DNA of 64,000 bases from an uncultured Veillonellaceae bacterium (GCA_900314825.1 OMWS01000004.1:1-64000), one strand, 5' to 3'; counted from the first letter of the stretch, positions 6,813 to 16,130 are shown. Translations and numbers: made by a program. Notes: generated by a model not told the origin, from the letters alone.

Positions 6813-9800
6813 ATGGCGTCGATGTTGAAAGGGAAGGAGGGGATTCCCATTCCGGAGATTCAAGAACATGACACGGCAGCTGCGAAATCAACCGTTCCAT
6901 TCGCGCACCTTCACGTCCATACGGAGTTCAGCCTGCTCGATGGCGCGAGCCGCATCCCGGAACTCATCGCGGCGACGAAGGCGGCGGGCATGGACGCCAT
7001 CGCCATCACAGATCATGGCGCGATGTATGGCGTCATTGATTTTTACAAGGAAGCAAAAGCGCAGGGCGTGAAGCCCGTCATCGGCTGCGAGGTCTACGTC
7101 GCGCCGGGCGATCGGAAAGAGCGCATGGAAGTCAATGGCGTGAAGTATTACCATCTGATCTTGCTCGCGGAAAACCAGGAGGGCTATCGCAATCTCGTGA
7201 AGCTCGTGTCGTACGCGAACATCGAGGGCTTTTACTACAAGCCGCGCGTCGACCATGAGCTCTTGCGGAAATATCATGAGGGGCTCATTTGCCTCTCGGC
7301 CTGCGTCGCCGGTGAGGTGCCACGCGCGCTCATCGCGGGGAACTACGACAAGGCCGACGCGCTCGTGCGCGAGTATATTGACATTTTTGGCAAGGGAAAT
7401 TATTTCCTCGAAATCCAGAATCACGGCCTGCCCGAAGAACGCAAGGCGAACAAGGGGCTCATCGAGCTCGCGCACAAATATGGCGTCGGCCTCGTCGCGA
7501 CAAATGACAGCCATTACGTCAAGCGCGAGGACAGCGAGTTCCACGACATCCTGCTCTGCATCCAGATGAGCAAGACCGTCGATGATCCCGAGCGCATGCG
7601 GTTCAACAGCGACGATTACTATTTGAAGTCTCCAGAGGAAATGGCCGCGCTGTTCCCCGATTGCCCGGAAGCCATCGAGAACACCGTGAAGATCGCAGAG
7701 CGCTGCAACGTGGACTTCGAGTTCGGCCACATCCAGCTGCCGTACTATCCGATCCCCGCACCGCACAAGGATGACGAGGCATATCTGCGTTATCTCTGCG
7801 CGCAGGCGCTGCCGGAGCGCTATCCGGACGCGGATCAGCATGTGCGTGACCGTCTCGAGCACGAGCTCGGCATCATCCACCGCATGGGGTATGACAGCTA
7901 TTTCCTCATCGTCTGGGATTTCATCAATTATTCGCGTGAGCATGGCATCGGCGTCGGCCCCGGGCGCGGCTCGGCGGCTGGTTCGATCGTCGCGTATCTC
8001 CTCGGCATCACGAACCTTGACCCATTGAAATACGACCTGCTGTTCGAGCGCTTCCTGAACCCGGAGCGCGTGTCCATGCCGGATATCGATGTCGACTTCG
8101 ACTACATCCAGCGCGGCAAGGTCATCGAGTACGTCAAGGAACGCTATGGCTACGACCATGTCGCGCAGATCGTCACGTTCGGCACGATGGCGGCGAAGGG
8201 CGCGATCCGCGATGTCGGCCGCGCGATGAATTTGCCGTATGCGCAGGTGTCGGACGTTGCGAAGCTCGTGCCGAACGAGCTGAAGATGACGCTCGATAAG
8301 GCGCTCTCCGAATCGACGGATTTCCGCAAGGCGTACGAGGGCAGCGACGAAGTGCATCGCCTCATCGACATGGCGCGCAAGGTCGAAGGCCTGCCGCGCC
8401 ACAGCTCGACGCATGCGGCCGGCGTCGTGATCGCGCGCCATCCGCTGACGGATTACGTGCCGGTGTCCATCTCGGATGGCACGCTCGTCACGGAGTATGA
8501 CAAGGATCACGTCGAAGAGCTCGGCCTGCTGAAGATGGACTTCCTCGGCCTTCGCACGCTGACCGTCATCACGGATTGCATCCAGCACATCAAAAAGAAT
8601 CGCGGCGAGGATGTCGACATCGAAAAGATTCCCCTCAAAGACGAGCTCACGGCCAAGATGCTCTGCGAGGGCAAGACGGGCGCCGTGTTCCAGATGGAAT
8701 CCGGCGGCATGACGCAGCTCGTCAAAGACCTTGCGCCGCAGGAATTTGCCGACCTCATCCCGACGGTCGCCCTCTATCGCCCAGGGCCTTTGGGCTCCGG
8801 CATGGTCGAGGACTTTATCGCCGGCCGCCACGGGGAAAAGGAAGTCACGTATATGCACCCGCTCCTCGAACCCATCCTCAAAGAGACCTTTGGCGTCGTG
8901 CTCTATCAGGAACAGGTCATGCAGATCGTGCAGGTGCTCGCGGGCTTCACGCTCGGGCAGGCCGATCTCCTGCGCCGCGCCATGGGCAAGAAAAAAGCGA
9001 AGATCCTGATGGGCCAAAAGCAGAACTTCCTCGATGGCTGCAAGAAGAATGGCATCGAGATGGGCCTTGCGAATACGATCTTCGATTTGCTCACGCATTT
9101 CGCCGATTACGGCTTCAACAAGTCGCACAGCGCGGCGTACGCGCTCGTCGCGTGGCAGACGGCGTATCTCAAAGCGCATTATCCGCAGGAATTCATGGCG
9201 GCGTTCCTCACGAGCGTCATGGACACGGACAAGGTCGCGGGCTACATCGAGCAATGCCGCCGCATGGGCATCCGCATCCTGCCGCCCGACATCAATGCGA
9301 GCGAAGCGTATTTCACGGTCGATGGCCCGGCCATCCGCTTCGGTCTCGCGGCGGTGAAAAATGTCGGCGAGAATGCCTTGAAAGACGTCACGCGCGAACG
9401 CACGGAACACGGCCCGTTTACCGACCTCGTTGATTTTTGTGCGCGCGTCGACAATCGCACGCTGTCGAAGCGTGCCGTCGAAAGTCTGATCCGCTGCGGC
9501 GCGTTTGATTCGCTCGGCGCGAAGCGCAGCCAGCTGCTCGCCGTGCTCGACAAGGCGATGGGCGAGGCGCAGCGCAAGCAGCGCGACGAACTGAGCGGCC
9601 AGCTCGGCCTGTTCGGCGCAGACGTGCTCGATGAAGCGGCCGAGCTCGAGCTGCCGGACATCCCGGAGGCGAGCCGCGACGAGATCCTCGCCTGGGAGAA
9701 AGAGACGACGGGCTTTTACATCACAGGCCATCCGCTCGACAAATACAAGGATATCATCGACAACCTCATCACCATCGCCGACATCAAGGCGGGCGCAGAG

Positions 9801-10289
9801 GCCGGCATCCATGATAAGCAGGTCGTGCGCATCGCAGGCCTCTTCACGGAGATGAAGCGCATCACGACGAAGAAAGGCGAGACGATGTGCTTCGGCACGC
9901 TCGAAGATTTCACGGACACGCTTGAGACGATCATTTTCCCGCGCGTGTTTTACGAGCATGTGAACCAGTGCGTCGTCGATGAGGCTGTCGTGCTCCAAGG
10001 CCACGTCGATATCCAGGACGATGCGACGAAGCTGCTCGTCGATGACATCTGGGAGCTTGCGACGTATCAGCCGGAGTATTACGTCAAGCTGCCGATGGGA
10101 AATGAAGGACAGGCGAAGTACCAGGCGCTCGGCGCGGTCTTCAAGAAATATCACGGCTCGCACGTCGTCTACCTCCAGATGAATGGCCGCTGGCGCAAGA
10201 CCAGCGAAAATTACTGGCTGCAAGGCGGCGCGGATGTGCGCAAGGCGCTCGTCGACGTGCTCGGCGATGATGCCGTGCATGTCCGGTGA
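6813..10289 (+). CDS. dnaE: DNA polymerase III alpha subunit
   Basis: The replicative polymerase catalytic subunit, about 1,150 residues. An N-terminal PHP domain begins HLHVHTEFSLLDG; the polymerase active site is in SMPDIDVDFDY; GVGPGRGSAAGS, the SHSAAYALVAWQTAYLK segment, helix-hairpin-helix and C-terminal OB-fold regions follow. It is the DnaE1 type without a PolC exonuclease insertion. The start is doubtful: ATG 6813 and ATG 6822 have no ribosome site, while GGAAGGAGG at 6832-6840 sits 8 bases before an in-frame ATT (6849), and no ATG, GTG or TTG follows in frame before the conserved PHP domain. Confidence 0.95.
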   Translation: MASMLKGKEGIPIPEIQEHDTAAAKSTVPFAHLHVHTEFSLLDGASRIPELIAATKAAGMDAIAITDHGAMYGVIDFYKEAKAQGVKPVIGCEVYVAPGDRKERMEVNGVKYYHLILLAENQEGYRNLVKLVSYANIEGFYYKPRVDHELLRKYHEGLICLSACVAGEVPRALIAGNYDKADALVREYIDIFGKGNYFLEIQNHGLPEERKANKGLIELAHKYGVGLVATNDSHYVKREDSEFHDILLCIQMSKTVDDPERMRFNSDDYYLKSPEEMAALFPDCPEAIENTVKIAERCNVDFEFGHIQLPYYPIPAPHKDDEAYLRYLCAQALPERYPDADQHVRDRLEHELGIIHRMGYDSYFLIVWDFINYSREHGIGVGPGRGSAAGSIVAYLLGITNLDPLKYDLLFERFLNPERVSMPDIDVDFDYIQRGKVIEYVKERYGYDHVAQIVTFGTMAAKGAIRDVGRAMNLPYAQVSDVAKLVPNELKMTLDKALSESTDFRKAYEGSDEVHRLIDMARKVEGLPRHSSTHAAGVVIARHPLTDYVPVSISDGTLVTEYDKDHVEELGLLKMDFLGLRTLTVITDCIQHIKKNRGEDVDIEKIPLKDELTAKMLCEGKTGAVFQMESGGMTQLVKDLAPQEFADLIPTVALYRPGPLGSGMVEDFIAGRHGEKEVTYMHPLLEPILKETFGVVLYQEQVMQIVQVLAGFTLGQADLLRRAMGKKKAKILMGQKQNFLDGCKKNGIEMGLANTIFDLLTHFADYGFNKSHSAAYALVAWQTAYLKAHYPQEFMAAFLTSVMDTDKVAGYIEQCRRMGIRILPPDINASEAYFTVDGPAIRFGLAAVKNVGENALKDVTRERTEHGPFTDLVDFCARVDNRTLSKRAVESLIRCGAFDSLGAKRSQLLAVLDKAMGEAQRKQRDELSGQLGLFGADVLDEAAELELPDIPEASRDEILAWEKETTGFYITGHPLDKYKDIIDNLITIADIKAGAEAGIHDKQVVRIAGLFTEMKRITTKKGETMCFGTLEDFTDTLETIIFPRVFYEHVNQCVVDEAVVLQGHVDIQDDATKLLVDDIWELATYQPEYYVKLPMGNEGQAKYQALGAVFKKYHGSHVVYLQMNGRWRKTSENYWLQGGADVRKALVDVLGDDAVHVR

Positions 10290-10300
10290 CGACTCCCCGC

Positions 10301-10348
10301 AGCCTTCCCCTTAGGGGAAGGGGGACCGCTTGCGGTGGAAAGGGTCCC
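10301..10348 (+). repeat. Dispersed palindromic repeat, copy 2 (GGGGGACCGC type)
   Basis: The element starts 12 bases after the dnaE stop and reads GCCTTCCCC-TTA-GGGGAAG, then GGGACCGCTTGCGGTGG and AAAGGGT. It is the first of three copies in the 472-base dnaE-dac gap. Confidence 0.8.
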
Positions 10349-10448
10349 TTGCACGGCAAAACAAATTGCACCTATGATGACGCGCCAGTGGGGCTGTTGC
10401 ATTTACTGGAACGGTTTCATAAGACTGCCAATCGTAACGCTTACAGCA

Positions 10449-10498
10449 GGCTCTCCCCCTGGGAGAGCTGGCGCGCGTAGCGCGACTGAGAGGGTACG
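10449..10498 (+). repeat. Dispersed palindromic repeat, copy 3 (GCTGGCGC type), left arm of an inverted pair
   Basis: It reads GGCTCTCCCCCTGGGAGAGC, then TGGCGCGCGTAGCGCGACTGA, then GAGGGTA. It faces copy 4 (10609-10655), and the two enclose a 19-bp perfect hairpin. Its outer edge AGGGTACGAGGGTGCGAT matches the inverted edge of copy 4 in 17 of 18 bases. Confidence 0.8.
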
Positions 10499-10522
10499 AG
10501 GGTGCGATTTGTTTCAAATACA

Positions 10523-10581
10523 AAGAAGTCTTCAAAGCATCGCGGTTTAACTCAAACGACCTGATGCTTTGAAGACTTCTT
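10523..10581 (+). repeat. 19-bp perfect stem-loop inside an inverted repeat pair
   Basis: AAGAAGTCTTCAAAGCATC (10523-10541) pairs exactly with 10563-10581, leaving a 21-base loop. A diverged copy of the same stem is at 23079-23131, where a run of T follows and it can act as a terminator. Here only a short T-rich tail follows on the plus side. It sits between copies 3 and 4 of the dispersed repeat and looks like the core of a composite element. Confidence 0.8.
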
Positions 10582-10608
10582 GTTTGTTGTTCAGCTATCG
10601 CACCCTAG

Positions 10609-10655
10609 TACCCTTTCCACCGCTAACGCGGTCCCCCTTTCCCAAAGGGAAAGGC
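10609..10655 (-). repeat. Dispersed palindromic repeat, copy 4, right arm of an inverted pair
   Basis: It reads TACCCTTTCCACCGC-TAA-CGCGGTCCCCCTTTCCC, then AAAGGGAAAGGCTG. It is inverted relative to copies 2 and 3. Its central hairpin is of the ACCGC type, so the two arms of this pair belong to different subtypes. Confidence 0.8.
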
Positions 10656-10683
10656 TGCTGGTAACTGCAACAGCCCCTTTTTT
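10653..10683 (+). terminator. Possible terminator at the end of the dnaE-dac gap
   Basis: GGCTG (10653-10657) pairs with CAGCC (10671-10675) and is followed by CC and a run of six T. The stem is short and overlaps the end of repeat copy 4. The rest of the 472-base gap holds only the repeats listed and the next gene's promoter. Confidence 0.45.
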
Positions 10684-10690
10684 ATTTTCA

Positions 10691-10719
10691 TTGCAAACAC
10701 ACGCCGCGAATGTTAGAAT
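10691..10719 (+). promoter_or_regulatory. Promoter of the D-Ala-D-Ala carboxypeptidase gene
   Basis: TTGCAA (10691-10696) and TAGAAT (10714-10719) are separated by 17 bases, about 40 bases before the proposed start. Confidence 0.5.
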
Positions 10720-10761
10720 GAATCGTATGCAATCAAAACACGATAAGGATGGAACGTTCCA

Positions 10762-11988
10762 TTGATTTTTCTCAACCTGAAAAAGTTTTTTGCGGCGCTC
10801 GTGAGCTCGGCGCTCGTGCTTTCGCTGGCGACGGGCGAGGTGAACGCGGCGCTCGCGGATGACATCATCAAAAAGGCGCCGAAGGAGACGCCGAAAGTCG
10901 ACGGGCTCGTGCTCGATCCCAATGACGCGCTGCCGAATGTCACGGCGCGCAGCGCGGTCGTGCTCGAGGCGCGGACGGGACGCGTGCTCTATGAGCGCAA
11001 CATGGACGAGCGGCGTTTCCCCGCGAGCACGACGAAGATCATGACGCTCATCGTTGCGCTCGAACATGGAAACCTCGATGATGTCGTGACAGTCGGCCAT
11101 CACGCGGCCGGAACGGAAGGCTCGACGCTCTGGCTTGAAGAGGGCGACCGGATCACGCTGCGTGAATTGCTCTACGGCATGATGCTGCATTCCGGCAACG
11201 ATGCGACCGTCGCGATTGCCGAGCACATCGCAGGCTCTGTGGACAAATTTGCGCGGCTCATGACGGACAAGGCGCACAAGCTTGGCGCGAAGGATACGAA
11301 TTTCGTCAACGCGAACGGCCTGCCGGACGACGCGCACTACACGACAGCGCACGACATGGCGCTGATTGCAGCGTACGGCTATTCGCTTCCCGAATTCGAG
11401 GACATCGTCAGCACGAAAGAAATCTCGTTCCCGTGGGTCAAGGACGACACGCATCGCCTGCGCAATGAAAACCAGATGCTTTGGCTCTACGAGGGCGGCA
11501 ATGGCGTGAAGACAGGCTACACGGATGCCGCAGGACGCTGCCTCGTCGCAGGTGCAAAGCGCGACGGCATCCAGCTCGTGTCCGTCGTGCTCGACAGCAA
11601 TTGGATGTGGAATGACTCGATCCTCCTGCTCGATTACGGCTTCAGCAAGATCGACCGCACGACGGTCGTCCGCGAGGGGATGCAGGTCGGCACGGTCGCT
11701 GTGACGGGCGGTCGCACGCGGCGCATCGGCGTGCGCGTGAAAGAGACGATCGTCCTGCCGACCGTCGATGGCGCCGCTGGCTACGAGCAACAGGTCGATC
11801 TGCCGCGCGATGTCAAAGCGCCCGTGAAGAAAGGCGATGTCGTTGGCACGCTGCGCGTGCTTTACAAAGGAAAAGAGGTCGCGAAGACGGACCTCGCCGC
11901 CATGCAGGACGCTGAGCGAAAGTCGTTCTTTTTGACACTCTGGAAAAATATCACGCAGCTCTTTGGCATCCGCACGGGAGGCAGATAA
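10762..11988 (+). CDS. dacF: D-alanyl-D-alanine carboxypeptidase (DacF/PBP5-like)
   Basis: A 408-residue serine peptidase that trims the terminal D-Ala of peptidoglycan stem peptides in the periplasm. The signal peptide is hydrophobic through residue 30. The three penicillin-binding motifs are intact: PASTTKIMT (SxxK), HSGND (SxN) and GVKTGYTDAAG (KTG). The C-terminal beta-rich domain and a final hydrophobic stretch, LTLWKNITQLFGI, are typical membrane anchors of this class. The TTG start at 10762 is supported by the signal peptide but has only an AAGGATGGA ribosome site. It is followed by rluB with a one-base TAATG overlap. Confidence 0.9.
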   Translation: MIFLNLKKFFAALVSSALVLSLATGEVNAALADDIIKKAPKETPKVDGLVLDPNDALPNVTARSAVVLEARTGRVLYERNMDERRFPASTTKIMTLIVALEHGNLDDVVTVGHHAAGTEGSTLWLEEGDRITLRELLYGMMLHSGNDATVAIAEHIAGSVDKFARLMTDKAHKLGAKDTNFVNANGLPDDAHYTTAHDMALIAAYGYSLPEFEDIVSTKEISFPWVKDDTHRLRNENQMLWLYEGGNGVKTGYTDAAGRCLVAGAKRDGIQLVSVVLDSNWMWNDSILLLDYGFSKIDRTTVVREGMQVGTVAVTGGRTRRIGVRVKETIVLPTVDGAAGYEQQVDLPRDVKAPVKKGDVVGTLRVLYKGKEVAKTDLAAMQDAERKSFFLTLWKNITQLFGIRTGGR

Positions 11989-12833
11989 TGGAAGAACGTT
12001 TGCAGAAAATCCTCGCGCAGGCGGGCGTGGCCTCGCGGCGCAATGCGGAAAAGCTCATCAAGGACGGCCATGTGGCGATTGACGGAACGGTCGTTACGGA
12101 ACTCGGCACGAAAGTCGAGGCGTCTGCCGTGCGCATCACGGTGGACGGCAAACCCATTCATGCGCCGGAGCGCCTCGTCTATTTCCTGCTGAACAAGCCG
12201 AAAGGATATGTCACGACGGTGTCGGACGAGCGCGGGCGGCGGACGGTGATCGACCTCTTGCCTGAAGTCAAGGAACGCATCTATCCCGTCGGGCGGCTCG
12301 ACAACAACACGGAAGGGTTATTGCTGCTCACGAATGATGGCGCGCTGACGAATGGCCTGCTGCATCCCAAGCAGGAGGTCGACAAGACGTATATCGCTCG
12401 CGTGCAGCCCGCGCCGACGCAGGACGCGCTCATCCGCTTGACGGAAGGCGTGCAGCTCGAAGACGGCCTGACGGCGCCGGCGCTCGTACGCGTGCTCGAT
12501 TCGGATGGTGCGGAAGCGCACGTCGAGATCACGATCCACGAGGGGCGCAACCGCCAGGTGCGCCGGATGTTCGAAGCCGTTGGTTGCGATGTGAAAGCGC
12601 TCAAGCGCACGACATTTGCCGGCCTCACGCTCGCAGGCGTGCGGCGCGGCGCGCATCGTCCGCTCACGCAGGCGGAGCTCGTGCAGTTACGCGGTTTGGC
12701 AGGGATTACGGAATCACGTTCGATGCAAAATAAAGAGCGTTCCACGCAGCGAGTGAATCAGCGCCCGGAGCAACATTCGGACCAGCGAGGGAAACAACCG
12801 CGCCGCCCGCAGGCGAAAAGGAGACGGAAATGA
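11988..12833 (+). CDS. rluB: Pseudouridine synthase of the RluB/RsuA family
   Basis: A 281-residue rRNA pseudouridine synthase. An S4 RNA-binding domain (ERLQKILAQAGVASRRNAEKLI) is followed by the catalytic domain with GRLDNNTEGLLLLTNDG, which carries the active Asp, and by EGRNRQVRRMFEAVGC. The final 45 residues are a Gln/Arg/Lys-rich disordered tail. The TAATG junction with the carboxypeptidase and the ATGA junction with the next gene mark a three-gene operon. RluB modifies 23S U2605 in E. coli; the exact site here is inferred. Confidence 0.88.
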   Translation: MEERLQKILAQAGVASRRNAEKLIKDGHVAIDGTVVTELGTKVEASAVRITVDGKPIHAPERLVYFLLNKPKGYVTTVSDERGRRTVIDLLPEVKERIYPVGRLDNNTEGLLLLTNDGALTNGLLHPKQEVDKTYIARVQPAPTQDALIRLTEGVQLEDGLTAPALVRVLDSDGAEAHVEITIHEGRNRQVRRMFEAVGCDVKALKRTTFAGLTLAGVRRGAHRPLTQAELVQLRGLAGITESRSMQNKERSTQRVNQRPEQHSDQRGKQPRRPQAKRRRK

Positions 12834-14071
12834 AGCGAGTCCTTGTCGTCGGCGCCGGGCCGGCCGGCATGATGGCGGCCATCACGGCGGCAGAAAATGG
12901 CGCGTCCGTCACGCTGCTTGAAAAGATGAAGCGCCCGGGCCGCAAGATGATGATCACGGGCAAGGGACGCTGCAACGTCACGAACGCGGCGGACGTGCCG
13001 GAGATCATCCGCCAGTTCAAGGGCAATGGCGCGTTTTTGCACAGCGCGTTTGCCGCGTTTGACAATCAGGACGTCATGCGTTTTTTCGAAGACCAGGGCG
13101 TGCCGCTCAAAGTTGAGCGTGGAGGTCGCGTCTTCCCGCAGAGCGATCATGCGTTGGATTGTGTCGACGCGATGGTTCGACGCTTGCACGAATTAGGCGT
13201 CACCATCGAGACGGAGACCAGCGTGCGTGAGGTGCTCTTGAGTGACAACCACGTCGCTGGCGTGCGGACGGAAACAGGTGCGGTGTATCGGGGCGAGGCT
13301 GTCATCCTCGCCATGGGCGGCGCGTCGTATCCCGGCACGGGCTCCTCGGGCGACGGCTACGCGATGGCTCGGAAGCTAGGGCATACCGTCACGCCGATCC
13401 TGCCGTCGCTCGTGCCGCTTGAGACAGAAGAAACGTGGCCAAAAGATGTGCAGGGGCTATCGCTTCGCAACGTGCGTTGCAAACTGCTCGTCGATGGAGA
13501 AGAACGACAGAACCTGTTCGGCGAAATGATGTTCACGCATTTCGGCGTGACCGGGCCGATCATCCTGTCGCTGTCAAGGGAAGCGGCACGTGCGCTGTAT
13601 GAGAAAAAGTTCGTGGAACTGGAGATCGATTTGAAGCCAGCGCTCACGCCGGAAAAACTCGGTGCGCGTATCCTGCGGGATTTTGAGAAATACCAGCGCA
13701 AGGAACTCAAGAATGCGCTTGTCGATCTCTTGCCTGGCCGCTTGATTCCCATCGTGATTGATGCGGCCTATCTTGACGAAGAGAAGCCGATTCATCAAGT
13801 GACGGCAGAGGAACGGCAACGGCTTGTAGATGCACTGAAACATTTGGTGTTAGCGATAACGAAGACGCGCCCCATCGCCGAGGCTATCGTCACGGCGGGC
13901 GGTGTCAGCGTCAAGGAGATCGACCCGCGCACGATGGAATCCAAGCTTGTACCCGGCCTGTATTTTGCCGGCGAGCTCGTCGATGTCGATGCTTTCACGG
14001 GCGGCTACAATCTGCAGGCGGCGTTCTCCATGGGCGTTGCGGCCGGCAGCTACAGCGTTTGGAATGATTGA
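12830..14071 (+). CDS. Flavoprotein of the HI0933/YhiN (BaiN-like) family
   Basis: A 413-residue NAD(P)/FAD-dependent oxidoreductase. It has the Rossmann dinucleotide motif VGAGPAGMMAA at the N-terminus, the family signature GKGRCNVTNA and the C-terminal GGYNLQAAFSMGVAAG. Members are described as flavin-dependent reductases, some acting on bile acid intermediates, but most have no known substrate. Its ATG overlaps the rluB stop by four bases, a neighbourhood often seen in Firmicutes. Confidence 0.85.
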   Translation: MKRVLVVGAGPAGMMAAITAAENGASVTLLEKMKRPGRKMMITGKGRCNVTNAADVPEIIRQFKGNGAFLHSAFAAFDNQDVMRFFEDQGVPLKVERGGRVFPQSDHALDCVDAMVRRLHELGVTIETETSVREVLLSDNHVAGVRTETGAVYRGEAVILAMGGASYPGTGSSGDGYAMARKLGHTVTPILPSLVPLETEETWPKDVQGLSLRNVRCKLLVDGEERQNLFGEMMFTHFGVTGPIILSLSREAARALYEKKFVELEIDLKPALTPEKLGARILRDFEKYQRKELKNALVDLLPGRLIPIVIDAAYLDEEKPIHQVTAEERQRLVDALKHLVLAITKTRPIAEAIVTAGGVSVKEIDPRTMESKLVPGLYFAGELVDVDAFTGGYNLQAAFSMGVAAGSYSVWND

Positions 14072-14082
14072 ATCCCTTTTTC

Positions 14083-14130
14083 TACGCCTCCCCCTTTGGG
14101 GGAGGTGGCCCCGAAGGGGTCGGAGAGGGT
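14083..14130 (+). repeat. Dispersed palindromic repeat, copy 5 (CCCCGAAGGGG type)
   Basis: TACGCCTCCCCCTTTGGGGG, then AGGTGGCCCCGAAGGGGTCGG and AGAGGGT. It begins 11 bases after the flavoprotein stop and ends about 45 bases before aroA. It stands alone, not in an inverted pair. Confidence 0.8.
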
Positions 14131-14175
14131 CACGTCGTATCGAGTTTGCAAATAGATTGGAGCTGAATCATAGAT

Positions 14176-15480
14176 ATGAAGAAACATATCGCCCCGCTCA
14201 CCCAGGGACTGACCGGGCGGCTGCGGATTCCGGGCGACAAGTCCGTGTCGCATCGCAGCGTCATGTTCTCCGCGCTCGGGAGCACGCCCGTGCGTATCAC
14301 GAATTTCCTGCATGCGGCCGACTGCCTGTCGACCGTCGCCTGCATGAAGGCACTTGGTGCAGACGTTCAAATGGTGAATGACACGGAACTCATCGTGACA
14401 GGTCATGGCTTGCACGGCCTGCAGGAACCCGCGTGCATCCTTGATGCCGGCAATTCCGGCACGACGCTGCGCCTTTTGATGGGGCTTCTCGCGCCGCAGC
14501 CGTTCCTTGCGACGTTCACGGGCGACGCGTCGCTGTCGAAACGTCCGATGGGTCGCGTGATCAAGCCTTTGTCGCAGATGGGCGCGAAGATTGTCGGGCG
14601 CAAGGACAACACGTTGCTTCCCATTACGGTTTGCAACCCAGGCAAAAAATTGCACGGCATGACGTATGAGAGTCCCGTGGCAAGCGCGCAGGTGAAATCG
14701 GCGATTTTGCTCGCTGGTATGTTCGCGGACGCGCCGACGACCGTCGTCGAGCCCGTGACGTCGCGCGATCATACGGAAAAGATGCTGGCCGCGTTCGGCG
14801 TGCCGACAGAGAAAAAGGGAACGGCGGTCACGATCTGCCCCGTCGCGGATGATGCATACGTTGCGCCGGCGTCCATCGAAGTGCCGGGCGACATCAGCTC
14901 GGCAGCGTACTGGCTCGTGCTCGCGTCGCTCGTGCCGGGCAGCCGATTGGTTCTTGAAAACGTTGGCACGAACATCACGCGCACGGGCATTCTCGATGTG
15001 CTTGAGGCCATGGGCGCGAACATCGTCCGCGAGAACGTGCGCACGAGCGGCGGCGAGGACGCGGCCGACCTCGTGATCACGGCGGCGAAGCTGCACGGCA
15101 CGACGTTTGGCAAAGATCTGATGCCGCGCCTCATCGACGAAATCCCGGCGATTGCTGTCGCGGCGCTCTTCGCCGAGGGCGACACGGTCATCACGGGCGC
15201 GGGCGAGCTGCGCGTGAAGGAGACGGATCGCCTGCAGGCCATCGCGGACGAGTGGAACAAAGTCGCACCCGGCAGCGTCGAAGCGGGAGAGGACAGCCTC
15301 GTCATCCACGGCGGCACGCCCGTGCAGTGCGCGGAGGCCCGGAGCTACGACGACCATCGCATGGCGATGTCGCTCGCGATCCTCGGCGCGGCAGGGCAGG
15401 GCGTCATCATCGACCGCCCGGACTGCGTGAATATCTCGTACCCCGTATTTTATGATACGTTCCAGTCCTTTATGGGCTGA
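14176..15480 (+). CDS. aroA: 3-phosphoshikimate 1-carboxyvinyltransferase (EPSP synthase)
   Basis: A 434-residue enzyme of the shikimate pathway that joins phosphoenolpyruvate to shikimate-3-phosphate. The substrate motifs are present: PGDKSVSHR, DAGNSGTTLRLLMG, SAQVKSAILLAG and KETDRLQAI. It is not clustered with other aro genes. The ribosome site is weak (GGAG 13 bases from ATG 14176), but the protein starts in register with the family. lepB follows after 32 bases. Confidence 0.95.
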   Translation: MKKHIAPLTQGLTGRLRIPGDKSVSHRSVMFSALGSTPVRITNFLHAADCLSTVACMKALGADVQMVNDTELIVTGHGLHGLQEPACILDAGNSGTTLRLLMGLLAPQPFLATFTGDASLSKRPMGRVIKPLSQMGAKIVGRKDNTLLPITVCNPGKKLHGMTYESPVASAQVKSAILLAGMFADAPTTVVEPVTSRDHTEKMLAAFGVPTEKKGTAVTICPVADDAYVAPASIEVPGDISSAAYWLVLASLVPGSRLVLENVGTNITRTGILDVLEAMGANIVRENVRTSGGEDAADLVITAAKLHGTTFGKDLMPRLIDEIPAIAVAALFAEGDTVITGAGELRVKETDRLQAIADEWNKVAPGSVEAGEDSLVIHGGTPVQCAEARSYDDHRMAMSLAILGAAGQGVIIDRPDCVNISYPVFYDTFQSFMG

Positions 15481-15512
15481 CGTGAAATTATTTTTCAGGA
15501 GGAACATATCGC

Positions 15513-16034
15513 ATGAGTTCATTAGGCGAGGAAGCAAAAGACTGGATCATTTCCATTGTCGTGGCCGTCGTGCTGGCCTTCCTCATCCGCCAGTTCATCG
15601 TGGAGCTCTACATCGTCGACGGCCCGTCCATGCGGCCGACGCTGCAATCCCAGGAGCGCCTCGTCGTCAACAAGTTCATCTACAGCCTGCGCGCGCCGGA
15701 AAAAGGCGAGATCCTCGTCTTCAAATATCCGCGCGACCAATCGCGCGACTTCATCAAGCGCGTCATCGCGACGCCGGGCGATACGATCGAGATCAAGGAC
15801 GGCCGCGTCTACGTCAACGACCAGATGCTGAATGAAGGCTACATCCTCGAGAAGACGCGCAGCGAATACCCGAAAGCCACGGTGCCGGACGGCACGGTCT
15901 TCGTCATGGGCGACAACCGCAACAATTCGGAAGACAGCCGCTTCGCTGACGTCGGCTTCGTGCCGTACAGCCTCATCAAGGGCAAGGCTATACTCGTCTT
16001 CTGGCCTTTCAGCCAGTTCAAGACGCTTCCGTGA
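15513..16034 (+). CDS. lepB: Signal peptidase I
   Basis: A 173-residue membrane serine protease that cleaves signal peptides on the outer face of the inner membrane. One N-terminal membrane helix (WIISIVVAVVLAFLIRQF) precedes the catalytic Ser in DGPSMRPTL and the Lys in DFIKRVIATPGD; the GDNRNNSEDSR box is intact. The size and single helix match the Gram-positive-type SipS proteins. AGGAGG lies 10 bases before the ATG. Confidence 0.95.
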   Translation: MSSLGEEAKDWIISIVVAVVLAFLIRQFIVELYIVDGPSMRPTLQSQERLVVNKFIYSLRAPEKGEILVFKYPRDQSRDFIKRVIATPGDTIEIKDGRVYVNDQMLNEGYILEKTRSEYPKATVPDGTVFVMGDNRNNSEDSRFADVGFVPYSLIKGKAILVFWPFSQFKTLP

Positions 16035-16101
16035 CCATGGCGGCGGCATCCGATTTTTATACACAGGATTTATGATAGGATAAAATTTCTATACTTTTCC
16101 A

Positions 16102-16130
16102 TTGATTTTTTGTTCTTGGTTTGCTATACT
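16102..16130 (+). promoter_or_regulatory. Promoter of mdh
   Basis: TTGATT (16102-16107) and TATACT (16125-16130) are spaced by 17 bases. They leave an untranslated leader of about 115 bases before mdh, in which I see no named riboswitch. Confidence 0.6.

Noticed and set aside
6888-10280. A 1,130-codon minus-strand frame opposite dnaE
   Set aside because: It mirrors the dnaE codons exactly and has no recognisable domain or ribosome site.
10449-10655. A CRISPR array or phage attachment site in the dnaE-dac gap
   Set aside because: The repeats are inverted, of unequal subtype and spaced irregularly, with no cas genes or integrase.
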